Shown: positions 10,295 to 18,948 of the stretch, in pieces
Layout of the letters: every line of letters begins with the position of its first letter
Numbering within the stretch: the stretch's first letter is position 1
Assembly (NCBI GenBank): GCA_023248035.1
Contig: JAHFFJ010000010.1
Coordinates: 1-34,841 of the forward strand
Direction of reading: 5' to 3'
DNA length: 34,841 nt
DNA from: Microcaldota archaeon
GTDB taxonomy: Archaea; Micrarchaeota; Micrarchaeia; Anstonellales; Bilamarchaeaceae
Position numbers and translations under genes: made by a program
Notes under the pieces: generated by a model
The model's database searches: none
What the model was told of the DNA's origin: nothing
What the model saw: only the letters and a program-made list of their open reading frames with translations

Positions 10295-10429
10295 ATGATG
10301 AGCACGATAAACAGTTTTGTAAGTAAGGTAATGAAAAGTGTCCAAGGTCCATTGTATAGTTGGGGATCAAAAAAAGGAGTAAAGTCAAAGAAAGTTAAGT
10401 GCAACCATAAGAGAAATTGTAAATGTTAA
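10295..10429 (+). CDS. 44-aa small cationic Cys-rich protein (not in ORF track)
   Basis: MMSTINSFVSKVMKSVQGPLYSWGSKKGVKSKKVKCNHKRNCKC; SD ggagga ~6 nt upstream; stop abuts the dph5 stop. Confidence 0.6.
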   Translation: MMSTINSFVSKVMKSVQGPLYSWGSKKGVKSKKVKCNHKRNCKC

Positions 10430-11137
10430 TTATTTTTTTAATAGTAAATAATCTTCTTCTACAGGATGAAGTTTTGCTGGGATTATTATAGTGAATGGCG
10501 CTTTACCCAAACTCTTGTTTTTTATTTCATTGATTTTGCCAAAGATTATCTTTTCCTCATCTGAGGCTACACATGAAAGTACGATTGCAGAATCGAATTC
10601 AGAAAGCATTTCCAATGCATTCTTTGCTTCCATAGGTTTAGGTTCAGTGTCTAACAAAACCAAACTATGAAGATCACGTTTTAGGTTTTCTCTAATTATT
10701 TCCAAAGAGGATGTGGGTTTGTAGTTTGGACGAGGGTTAACAAGGCTAGCAGTCTTACCAAAACGATAAATTTGAAGCCCACAACGAGCAGGAGCAGTTG
10801 AATAAATGGAAGAATTGTGGATTACATGAACCCCTACCCCCATCTCCTTTGCATCTATAAGCAAAGTAATGTGTGTTGTAGCAGTAAGTGGATCACCTGA
10901 TACTAATAGGCAAATGTCCTTTGATTTTGCAATATTAACAAGATAAGAGCTCTCCAGTTGTTCCCTGCTGAGAAGTTCGATTTTTTTTCCTAATTTCTGC
11001 TCAAGATTTTGGATTCTGTTCTGGTCAATTGGGTTGGTGTAGGTTTCTATATATGCATTATCGCAGCTTTTTAGTGCTTCAAAACCGGCCAGAGTAAGGT
11101 CAAAAGAAACACCGGTTCCAATTAAAGTAAGTCCCAT
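10430..11137 (-). CDS. dph5: diphthine synthase
   Basis: MGLTLIGTGVSFDLTLAG..., LVSGDPLTATTH, NPRPNYKPTSSLE; start set at internal MGLTLIG of the 257-aa ORF. Confidence 0.9.
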   Translation of the reverse strand: MGLTLIGTGVSFDLTLAGFEALKSCDNAYIETYTNPIDQNRIQNLEQKLGKKIELLSREQLESSYLVNIAKSKDICLLVSGDPLTATTHITLLIDAKEMGVGVHVIHNSSIYSTAPARCGLQIYRFGKTASLVNPRPNYKPTSSLEIIRENLKRDLHSLVLLDTEPKPMEAKNALEMLSEFDSAIVLSCVASDEEKIIFGKINEIKNKSLGKAPFTIIIPAKLHPVEEDYLLLKK

Positions 11138-11212
11138 GGATAGATGAGGGAAAGAACATTTAAAAAGGAAGCCCGCAATAATGTATATTATAACACAATT
11201 CATTCTTAGCGA

Positions 11213-11400
11213 TTAGTGGTCATAATCCTTTCTTAAGGAAAGGATACGCTTTGGGGCATAACCATCCCCCGCCCCTAGCGTTTCTTTTCTAGTTAAGATG
11301 GCAACTGGCTCGCAACCGCTAGGCAAGCACACGCTGTGCTTGCCGCGGACCGGTGGCATGCTCACTTCGTTCGGGGGGCTCGCGTTGACGACTAATTGAA
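11213..11400. ncRNA. candidate structured RNA / GC-rich hairpin cluster (strand unknown)
   Basis: ATCCTTTCttaaGGAAAGGAT hairpin; ACGCTttGGGG...CCCCTAGCGT hairpin; GGCAAGCACACgctGTGCTTGCC hairpin; no supported ORF. Confidence 0.35.
11308..11393. repeat. GGCTCGC repeat element (first copy)
   Basis: same termini as 32328-32396, different interior. Confidence 0.8.
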
Positions 11401-11470
11401 AAAATCTGATGGAATATCAGCCCTTCGGGGGTTTGGGCGGTGACGGACTAATAGGGGTCATCAGTTTGTA

Positions 11471-11902
11471 CTAAGAAACCCCCCTTGGGCTGTCATTTAA
11501 AACAAGTTTCGAACCCACCACGACCTTATTTCTTTTTACAAAACCAGAATTCACTTCCAAAACGTATTTTGCATCGTTTTTGGGGCTATATTTAGGGCAA
11601 TTAAATGGATTTAGACCTCTAGGCTCCATATTGATGATATCAACAACAAAGCCATTCTCATCAAAAAAAATAGCTTCAAGTGGTATGCGGGTAGCAAACA
11701 TCCAGAAAGAATGGCGATTGGGTTGGTTAAATATAAATAGCATTCCTGAGTTGTCAAACAGGTTTTTTCGCCCCATAAGTCCAATGGCTTTTTTCAAAAA
11801 ACTTTGTGCAATTTCAACATCAAACGTAATTTCATTACCAGAATTTATGAGTTTTATCGTTTTTGTTGTCACAATTTCTCTCCTTTTAATGACTATTTCC
11901 AC
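11471..11902 (-). CDS. DUF192 family protein
   Basis: 143 aa; KAIGLMGRKNL...GMLFIF...HSFWMFATRIPLEAIFFDENGFV. Confidence 0.88.
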   Translation of the reverse strand: MEIVIKRREIVTTKTIKLINSGNEITFDVEIAQSFLKKAIGLMGRKNLFDNSGMLFIFNQPNRHSFWMFATRIPLEAIFFDENGFVVDIINMEPRGLNPFNCPKYSPKNDAKYVLEVNSGFVKRNKVVVGSKLVLNDSPRGVS

Positions 11903-11917
11903 GTAATAAATTAAATT

Positions 11918-12847
11918 TTACCCCCTAACTATTTTCGGTATTTTTGATTTTGTATTAAAAACCATGGATTCTGTAAATTTTTGATCGAGGTTAACACCTT
12001 TTAATAAATCCCCGTCAGTTACTCCAGTAGCAACAAAAATGGCATCTTTTCCTTTGACTAGTTCATCCATAGTGTAGATTTTATCGAAATCTTTCTGAGC
12101 GATTCCCATCTTTAGCGCTCTTTGTTTTTCATCCTCATTCCTAAATTTCAGCCTTCCTTCAAAATAACCCCCAGCGCATTTGAGTGCAGTTGCAGCTAAA
12201 ACACCTTCAGGAGCTGCACCTATTCCCAGAAGCATATCGACATTAGCATGATCAAATGCCGTCATAACCGCCCCAAAAACATCACCATCACTTATTAGCC
12301 GGATATTAGCTCCTTTTGCCTTAATTCTTGTGATAATGTCCTGATTACGGGGACGTTCCAGTACAATCACAGTTATTTGTCCCATTGGTTTGCCCGTTTT
12401 TTTACTTATCATTTCAAGATTTTCCTCAACTGATTTTGATAGGGAAACAACATTTCCGATTTTTGGGCCAACTGCAATTTTTTCCATGTAGGTGTCAGGT
12501 GCATGAAAAAGCGCACCTGAGGGTGCTGCAGCAAGAACACAAATTGCTCCAGGCTTGTTTTCTGCAGCTAAATTCGTACCTTCAAGCGGATCAACTGCGA
12601 TATCTACTTTTTCCCCTTTGCCGGTTCCTAATAGTTCACCAATATAAAGCATTGGGGCTTCGTCACGTTCACCCTCCCCAATTACAACTTTTCCGGCAAA
12701 ATCAATTTGATTAAATTTTTCCCGCATTGCTTTTGTTGCTGCATCATCAGCTGCATGCCGGTCATTTTTTCCAACCCATGAATATGAAGCGATAGCTGCT
12801 GCTTGAGTAACTTTTAGAAAATCAATTTCGAGCTCAAAAAACTTCAT
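11918..12847 (-). CDS. glpX: class II (GlpX-type) fructose-1,6-bisphosphatase
   Basis: 309 aa; VIGEGERDEAPMLYIGE, DIAVDPLEGTNL. Confidence 0.93.
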   Translation of the reverse strand: MKFFELEIDFLKVTQAAAIASYSWVGKNDRHAADDAATKAMREKFNQIDFAGKVVIGEGERDEAPMLYIGELLGTGKGEKVDIAVDPLEGTNLAAENKPGAICVLAAAPSGALFHAPDTYMEKIAVGPKIGNVVSLSKSVEENLEMISKKTGKPMGQITVIVLERPRNQDIITRIKAKGANIRLISDGDVFGAVMTAFDHANVDMLLGIGAAPEGVLAATALKCAGGYFEGRLKFRNEDEKQRALKMGIAQKDFDKIYTMDELVKGKDAIFVATGVTDGDLLKGVNLDQKFTESMVFNTKSKIPKIVRG

Positions 12848-12877
12848 AAAATCACATAGATCTTCGAATTCTTTTTT

Positions 12878-13885
12878 TTATCGGTAAAATTGTTTTGCAT
12901 CTTCAAGAGTCATAGCTTTGTAATCATGAGCATGGCCCGCTGAACCAAAAGCAGTGTATCTTTCTTTTACAATTGTTGTCATTGCATCCCTAGCAGGAAT
13001 CAAAAATTCGCGTGGATCGAATTTATCAGGATTGGTGTACAAGAATTTCCTAACAGCAGCAGTTGCCGCTAAGCGCAGATCAGTATCAACGTTGACCTTT
13101 CTTACTCCTGCTGCGATCCCCTCTTTAATTGCCCATAATGGAACGCCATAAGTTGGTGGGATGTTTCCGCCATATTTGTTTATCTGTTCGATTAGTTCTT
13201 GGGGCACTGAAGAAGAACCGTGCATAACCATGTGTAATTTTGGACATCTTTTATGAATCTCACGGATCACGTCCATGGCGAGGAGATTTTTGTCAGGATC
13301 AGGCTTTATTTTGAATTTGTATACACCATGAGAGGTGCCAATTGCAACTGCTAATGCATCCACACCGGTTCGTTCTAAGAATTCTTCAACCTGATTTGGA
13401 TCAGTTAGTTGAACTTTGCCCGAACCAACTCCATCCTCGATACCTCCAAGGGTACCAAGTTCGCCCTCAACAGTAACACCAAATTTATGGGCATACTCCA
13501 CCACTTCGTGTGTTACTGAAATATTTTCCTCGAAATTTGTCGGTGTTTTTGCATCCTCTTTTAGAGAACCATCAATCATGACTGAGCTAAAGCCAAGTGA
13601 GATTGCAGTTTTAACTGATTCGAAATTATTGCCATGATCAAGGTGGATTGCAATTGGAATATTAGAATATTTTTCAACACACGCCATCATGATGTTTTTG
13701 AGGAAGATAAGATCACTATATTTTAGTGCTCCACGTGAAGCTGCCATTATAACTGGAGATTTTACTTCTGCTGAACCCCTCATTATGGCCTGGGCCTGCT
13801 CCATATTGTTTATATTGAAATGTGGAACACCATAGCTTTTTTTTGCTGCCTCGTCGAGAATTTGCTTCATTGGTACTAATGGCAT
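12878..13885 (-). CDS. fba: class II fructose-bisphosphate aldolase
   Basis: 335 aa; HLDHGNNFESV, SVMIDGS, VEGELGTLGG, MHGSSSVP. Confidence 0.93.
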   Translation of the reverse strand: MPLVPMKQILDEAAKKSYGVPHFNINNMEQAQAIMRGSAEVKSPVIMAASRGALKYSDLIFLKNIMMACVEKYSNIPIAIHLDHGNNFESVKTAISLGFSSVMIDGSLKEDAKTPTNFEENISVTHEVVEYAHKFGVTVEGELGTLGGIEDGVGSGKVQLTDPNQVEEFLERTGVDALAVAIGTSHGVYKFKIKPDPDKNLLAMDVIREIHKRCPKLHMVMHGSSSVPQELIEQINKYGGNIPPTYGVPLWAIKEGIAAGVRKVNVDTDLRLAATAAVRKFLYTNPDKFDPREFLIPARDAMTTIVKERYTAFGSAGHAHDYKAMTLEDAKQFYR

Positions 13886-13984
13886 AAAATTAACTCCTAA
13901 CTAGGATAGGGAGAAGCTAAATAAAAAGATTACGTTAGCTTGAAACAAATATTGAGCTAAAACACCCTCAATAACGGGATTTAG

Positions 13985-14008
13985 TGTAAACCACGCGCCA
14001 AGAATACT
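13985..14008. repeat. 24-bp inverted repeat, left copy
   Basis: TGTAAACCACGCGCCAAGAATACT, exact reverse complement of 16067-16090. Confidence 0.9.
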
Positions 14009-14016
14009 GCGGACTT

Positions 14017-14047
14017 GAGCCCTCAGGCGAGCGAACGGAAAATTATT
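14017..14047 (-). repeat. 31-bp REP-like inverted repeat, left copy
   Basis: GAGCCCTCAGGCGAGCGAACGGAAAATTATT, exact reverse complement of 15855-15885. Confidence 0.9.
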
Positions 14048-14093
14048 AAAAGTTATAAAAAAGGTTTTAAAAGAACCGGAACAGAATAGATTT

Positions 14094-15770
14094 ATGACGA
14101 GCACTAATGGTAATAGTGAGAGTGGCCTAATTTTCAGGAGCGGACCAAGAAAACTTGCCTCAGATGATATCGTAAATGTAGCTATTGGACATGATGGGAT
14201 AGTTTCCGATAGGTATCCACTTGCTAAAGATACAATTTTTGGATTTGATTCTTATTCTGGTGGATTGGTACCGCCAAATACGGGCAGAACACCATACGCT
14301 CAAAACCATTATGGCCAGGTGGCATTTGAAGGAGAACGAGTTTATGACACGCTTAGCGGTTTGGGTATGCCTGCACCCTGGGCTAATGTTGCAAGGTTTT
14401 GGCTATCAACTGAGCGATTTTTTCCTGGAAGAGAAATGATTATTCAAGAATGGCAAAAACATCCGGATTTTTTAAAATTAGAATTTTCCAAATCTTTTAC
14501 TGCTGAGGAACTGTATGATCGGGCAGAGGGGATATATTTTGGGGAAGATGACGAACTATCCAGAGTTTCTGTTGTTCTGAGGGGTAAGGTTCATGTGATA
14601 AAAGAAAGGTGCATTTTTACCGCAACAGATTCGGCGGGGAGAACTACATATGAAATGAGGGACATGACCGCGATACCCCTGATTTTAGCTTTTACTAATG
14701 GTTTAGTGACTCTTGATTATTTTCCAGAAATCCCGGAAATGGTTGTTGGTGGATATGCAAGGCGATGGGGCACACCAGGAAACACACTTGGACTAAAAGT
14801 GTCAACTCTAGTCCCAAAACAGAACGGTGGTTTTCTAGTTAAGCCACTTGATTTTGGACTGCAGTTTTTACCATGGGGTAGATATCTTGATGAGGGTGAT
14901 TATGAAAGGGGCCTGTCAGTTCTGATTTCACCCTATTTAAGAGATAAACTCGATCGTGATGCCAAACTAGCTAGGGGCTACAATGCAAGAGAGGTACATC
15001 TTGCCTTCACTCTGGGTTTTGGCGAAACACTTGCAATGAACCTAAATCATGAAGTTGTAGAGGGTTCTGCAGAAAATATTTTTGTGATAAAGCACGAACG
15101 TAGCAGTTTTGTTGCATACACGCCACCAATAGGGGCAGGATGTCTTCCTGGAACTAATCGTTACGGTGTTATCAAAACATTAGAAACAATGGGAATAAAA
15201 ACGATTTTCAAAGCACTGCCACTTGAAGAGATGAAAAATGCATTAGGAGTATTACTAACAGGTACAGGTGCTCAGCTTATCCATGTCCGATCAATAACCG
15301 ATGGGATGAAAGCAGTAGCAATGATGCCCGCACTCGGACGGGGATGTTTGCGATCGGAAGATGTTGATGATATGCCAAGAGTACTTAAAAAGGATGATTT
15401 GGTTCGCCCTAATCCCTTACTTATTAATGGTGGCGAAAAACATTCCATAATAGATACGATACAGAGAAAGTTTAGGGTATGGCAGATGGAACATATCGTA
15501 CCAGTAACTGCAATTAGATTTTCAACAATAGAAAAATTATTTGGTGTTGAAACTAGAGATTTTGCCACAAAGGCACAACGAGAAGATGAGGCAGCAGGTA
15601 GGTTTGATGAAAGAAGAGGTAGTAAAACCCACAAAAATCAGCTAGAGTATAATACAAAAGAGATGGCAAAAATCTTAATGATGGCACTAAGAAAATCAGA
15701 AAAACCAGGAATTAAAACTGGATTAAGAAGAGTAGAAAGGCTCGGCGGAAGGATGAGGGTTAGTGTTTAG
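14094..15770 (+). CDS. large divergent class IV (BCAT-fold) PLP aminotransferase-like protein
   Basis: 558 aa; AKLARGYNAREVHLA (Lys region), EVVEGSAENIFVIK and GCLPGTNRYGVI match BCAT landmarks; long N- and C-terminal extensions. Confidence 0.7.
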   Translation: MTSTNGNSESGLIFRSGPRKLASDDIVNVAIGHDGIVSDRYPLAKDTIFGFDSYSGGLVPPNTGRTPYAQNHYGQVAFEGERVYDTLSGLGMPAPWANVARFWLSTERFFPGREMIIQEWQKHPDFLKLEFSKSFTAEELYDRAEGIYFGEDDELSRVSVVLRGKVHVIKERCIFTATDSAGRTTYEMRDMTAIPLILAFTNGLVTLDYFPEIPEMVVGGYARRWGTPGNTLGLKVSTLVPKQNGGFLVKPLDFGLQFLPWGRYLDEGDYERGLSVLISPYLRDKLDRDAKLARGYNAREVHLAFTLGFGETLAMNLNHEVVEGSAENIFVIKHERSSFVAYTPPIGAGCLPGTNRYGVIKTLETMGIKTIFKALPLEEMKNALGVLLTGTGAQLIHVRSITDGMKAVAMMPALGRGCLRSEDVDDMPRVLKKDDLVRPNPLLINGGEKHSIIDTIQRKFRVWQMEHIVPVTAIRFSTIEKLFGVETRDFATKAQREDEAAGRFDERRGSKTHKNQLEYNTKEMAKILMMALRKSEKPGIKTGLRRVERLGGRMRVSV

Positions 15771-15811
15771 TTTTACTATTTTTTATACATTTTATAATAT
15801 TTTATAAATTT

Positions 15812-15843
15812 TATAATAATTAGAAAATATAATAATTAGAAAA
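15812..15843. repeat. 16-bp tandem duplication (TATAATAATTAGAAAA x2)
   Basis: two exact adjacent copies 15812-15827 and 15828-15843. Confidence 0.9.
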
Positions 15844-15854
15844 AAGTAGATAAG

Positions 15855-15955
15855 AATAATTTTCCGTTCGCTCGCCTGAGGGCTCGCACGGAAAACTAAA
15901 ATGCGCTCGCTATCTGCGGGCTGAAGCCCGCGGTATTTTCCGCTCGCGCGTAGAA
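15855..15955 (+). repeat. REP-like palindromic GC-rich element (right copy)
   Basis: TTTTCCGT...ACGGAAAA arms; first 31 bp are an inverted copy of 14017-14047; ~75 bp similar to 30077-30160. Confidence 0.8.
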
Positions 15956-16066
15956 AAAGGTAGCTAATTGATGCCCTGCTTCTGGATTTAGCAGCTTATG
16001 AACAGTGCATGAGTGTAGTTTCATGTTAAAGAAAAAGAATTTGCGCCAATTCATCTGCTCGACTCA

Positions 16067-16090
16067 AGTATTCTTGGCGCGTGGTTTACA
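16067..16090. repeat. 24-bp inverted repeat, right copy
   Basis: AGTATTCTTGGCGCGTGGTTTACA, exact reverse complement of 13985-14008. Confidence 0.9.
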
Positions 16091-16104
16091 ATAAAATAAA
16101 ATAA

Positions 16105-18216
16105 TTATTTAGAAACAACAACCTGGGTTTGCAGGATCTTATTTTTATCCTCTTCTACCCCCTTTGTTTTTACAGTTTTACCAACGTGAAGAACCTGGGT
16201 GTGTCTCGAACTGTCACGATAGATAGTTATACCCTTACAACCAGTCTTCCATGCAAGCATGTAAACATTTTCCACATCTTCAACAGTGGCATCTGCAGGC
16301 ATGTTAATGGTTTTACTTACTGCAAGGCCAACATTCTTCTGGAAAGCTGCCTGCATCAAAACATGGGCTTCTGGAGGCAAGTCATGGGAGACCCTAAACA
16401 CAGTTTTGATATCTTCTGGTATGCCTTCCATATGCTGTATGGTGCCTTCTTCCATAATTTTTTGCATAAGCTCCTCACTATAGAGGCCACGTACTTTGAG
16501 CACATGTTCGAAGATATCATCGCAATAATAGTATTGTCCTGCACGAACGGTCTTTAGGAAAGAAAGTGCGAACACAGGCTCAATTCCGCTACTGGTATCT
16601 GCAATCATGGAAATAGTTCCGGTGGGTGCTATCGAGGTACAGGTAGCGTTTCTCATGGCATCGTATTTTGATTTAAGCGGACTGTCCTTGAAACCAGGGA
16701 ATGATCCCCTTACTCTTCCAAGCTCATGGCTCATTTTAGTCGCTTCATCTTCAATGAAACGCATGATCTCTTCGCCAACTTCATAACCCTGCTCTGAATC
16801 GTAACTTATACCCATCTTGAAGAGCATTTTTGCAAAGCCCATGACACCAAGACCAATTCTTCGGTTCTTTAGAGTCTGATCACGGATCTGGGGAATTGGG
16901 TATTTGTTCAGATCAATAACGTTATCAAGGAACTGAAACGCAGTCCTTACAACATACCGAAGCCTTTTCCAGTTGACCTTTTTCTTCCAGTCCCCCTTAC
17001 TCCAGTCTAATTCAACAAACTTAATCAAATTTATACTGCCCAAATTACATGATTCGTAATCAGGCATAGGAACTTCACCGCAAGGGTTTGTTGCATGTAT
17101 CGGATCGGTTGGTGTGGGGTTTTTGCGGTTTATTTCATCAATAAATAGCATCCCAGGTTCTGCTGATTTCCATGCGCTATAGGCAATCATCTTGAACATG
17201 GTCCTGGCATTAACTTTTCTTATAACCGCTTGATTTCTTGGATTTAAAAGGTCATAATCAGAATTTGAATCAACTGCCTGCATAAAAACGTCATCAACCA
17301 TAACTGAGACATTGAAATTTTCCATAACACCAGGTGTTTGTTTCATGGTTATAAATTCTTCAATATCTGGATGCCAAACGTGGAGAGTAGCCATGTTTGC
17401 ACCACGCCTCTTACCACCCTGCTTTATGACGTTTGTAGCATTATCAAAAGCACTCATAAAAGAAATCGGCCCTGAGGCTATACCTGCAGTACTTTTTACA
17501 TAATCGCCTTTTGGACGAAGATAGGAGAAACAGAAACCAGTACCGCCACCGGTTTTATGTATTACAGCCTGATTTTTTACTGATTCGAAAATTTGCTCAA
17601 TATCATCCTTAACAGGAAGTATAAAGCAGGCAGCAAGCTGACCAAGTGGAGTTCCTGCATTCATAAGTGTTGGTGAATTTGGCAAAAATTCGAAATTAGT
17701 CATAATTTGATAGAATGCATGTTCATAATGCTTCACTAATGCGTCATCGCCACCATAGTTGTATTCATTTGATGCAAGGTGGTGTGCAACTCTCCTGAAT
17801 AACTGACTGGGAGTTTCAGTAGATTTTCCATTTTCATCCTTGAGCAAATATCTTTTTTCCAGAACCTGGATAGAATTAAGTGGAAGTTTAAGATCATCCT
17901 CTACACCGATAGCTCTTTTCATCTCTCTTTCTATATTTTTCCTATGACGATAGATAATGTAGGATTTTGCAGTAGTTGCATGTCCAGTCTCGATGAGCGC
18001 TTTTTCAACAAGATCCTGAACTTCTTCAACAGTTGGAATATAGTTTTCAGCATATTTTTCTTTTATGAATAAAAGAACCTGATCAGCTACCTCTTCAGCT
18101 TTTTTATGATCACTGCCACCCACCGATTGAGCAGCCTTGAATATAGCTTCAACTATCTTCGATTTGTCCAAATCAACAACGGAGCCGTCTCGTTTTCTTA
18201 TTTTATTTATAGTCAT
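16105..18216 (-). CDS. nrdJ: adenosylcobalamin-dependent (class II) ribonucleotide reductase
   Basis: 703 aa; N-terminal ATP-cone, GTGFCFSYLRPKGDYVKSTAGIASGP, NPCGEVPMPDYESCNLGSINL. Confidence 0.88.
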   Translation of the reverse strand: MTINKIRKRDGSVVDLDKSKIVEAIFKAAQSVGGSDHKKAEEVADQVLLFIKEKYAENYIPTVEEVQDLVEKALIETGHATTAKSYIIYRHRKNIEREMKRAIGVEDDLKLPLNSIQVLEKRYLLKDENGKSTETPSQLFRRVAHHLASNEYNYGGDDALVKHYEHAFYQIMTNFEFLPNSPTLMNAGTPLGQLAACFILPVKDDIEQIFESVKNQAVIHKTGGGTGFCFSYLRPKGDYVKSTAGIASGPISFMSAFDNATNVIKQGGKRRGANMATLHVWHPDIEEFITMKQTPGVMENFNVSVMVDDVFMQAVDSNSDYDLLNPRNQAVIRKVNARTMFKMIAYSAWKSAEPGMLFIDEINRKNPTPTDPIHATNPCGEVPMPDYESCNLGSINLIKFVELDWSKGDWKKKVNWKRLRYVVRTAFQFLDNVIDLNKYPIPQIRDQTLKNRRIGLGVMGFAKMLFKMGISYDSEQGYEVGEEIMRFIEDEATKMSHELGRVRGSFPGFKDSPLKSKYDAMRNATCTSIAPTGTISMIADTSSGIEPVFALSFLKTVRAGQYYYCDDIFEHVLKVRGLYSEELMQKIMEEGTIQHMEGIPEDIKTVFRVSHDLPPEAHVLMQAAFQKNVGLAVSKTINMPADATVEDVENVYMLAWKTGCKGITIYRDSSRHTQVLHVGKTVKTKGVEEDKNKILQTQVVVSK

Positions 18217-18362
18217 AAACTCACCATCAGTCCCATAAATGGGCTGTCAACCCGCCTCAGAGCCGAACAGGATAATTTCTTGCGCAAGTAATTTAAATGG
18301 GTTTACTTACGAAGACAACTTGATTAACACTTTTTGTTGTAAAAACACAAAACTTTCAATAA

Positions 18363-18875
18363 TTATCTCCTTAGAGCGAAGAGACCCCCAGAGCCTCCAA
18401 CAACAAAATTCACCATTGTCCCAAAAAGGATTATTCCGATTCCGCAAACTGCAGAGAGACCTACTCCACTTAGGCCAGCAGTACCACCGAATATAGAAGC
18501 TGCCACAACAGATTCTGTAGAACCAAAACCAGAACCATCAACCAAGCGGCTAACCACTACAAAAGTAAGTATGAGGTTAAGGAGAAGACGGACAGAAGCT
18601 ATTACAAAATAGGAAAATGCAGCCACCAGACCGGCACCCACTGAATCCATACCGTATTTTTTTACTGCACGCATACCCGCCCAAAAATAAAGACCACAAA
18701 ATACGGGTAAAAGAACAATTGAATAGACTGCATTAACAGTGTCGATTATAGATCCGTTACTGTCGTTAATTAGTAATGAAAGAAGTTGAAGTATCAGGGA
18801 TAAAACAACAAGTACAACTCCCGTAGCAATAATAACAGCTGATGAAAGTGCGATTTTTTTTACATCTACATGCAT
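18363..18875 (-). CDS. multi-pass integral membrane protein
   Basis: 170 aa with several long hydrophobic segments; no family assigned. Confidence 0.65.
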   Translation of the reverse strand: MHVDVKKIALSSAVIIATGVVLVVLSLILQLLSLLINDSNGSIIDTVNAVYSIVLLPVFCGLYFWAGMRAVKKYGMDSVGAGLVAAFSYFVIASVRLLLNLILTFVVVSRLVDGSGFGSTESVVAASIFGGTAGLSGVGLSAVCGIGIILFGTMVNFVVGGSGGLFALRR

Positions 18876-18948
18876 ATGGTCACCATCGGAGAGTAAGCAT
18901 GAAAAATTTATAAATCAGACAGCCAGGAACTAAATTTGGCGAACTGCT

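Noticed and set aside
11213-11470. SRP RNA or RNase P RNA
   Set aside because: Neither strand shows the helix 8 SRP motif or RNase P CR-I/CR-V signatures that I could recognise.
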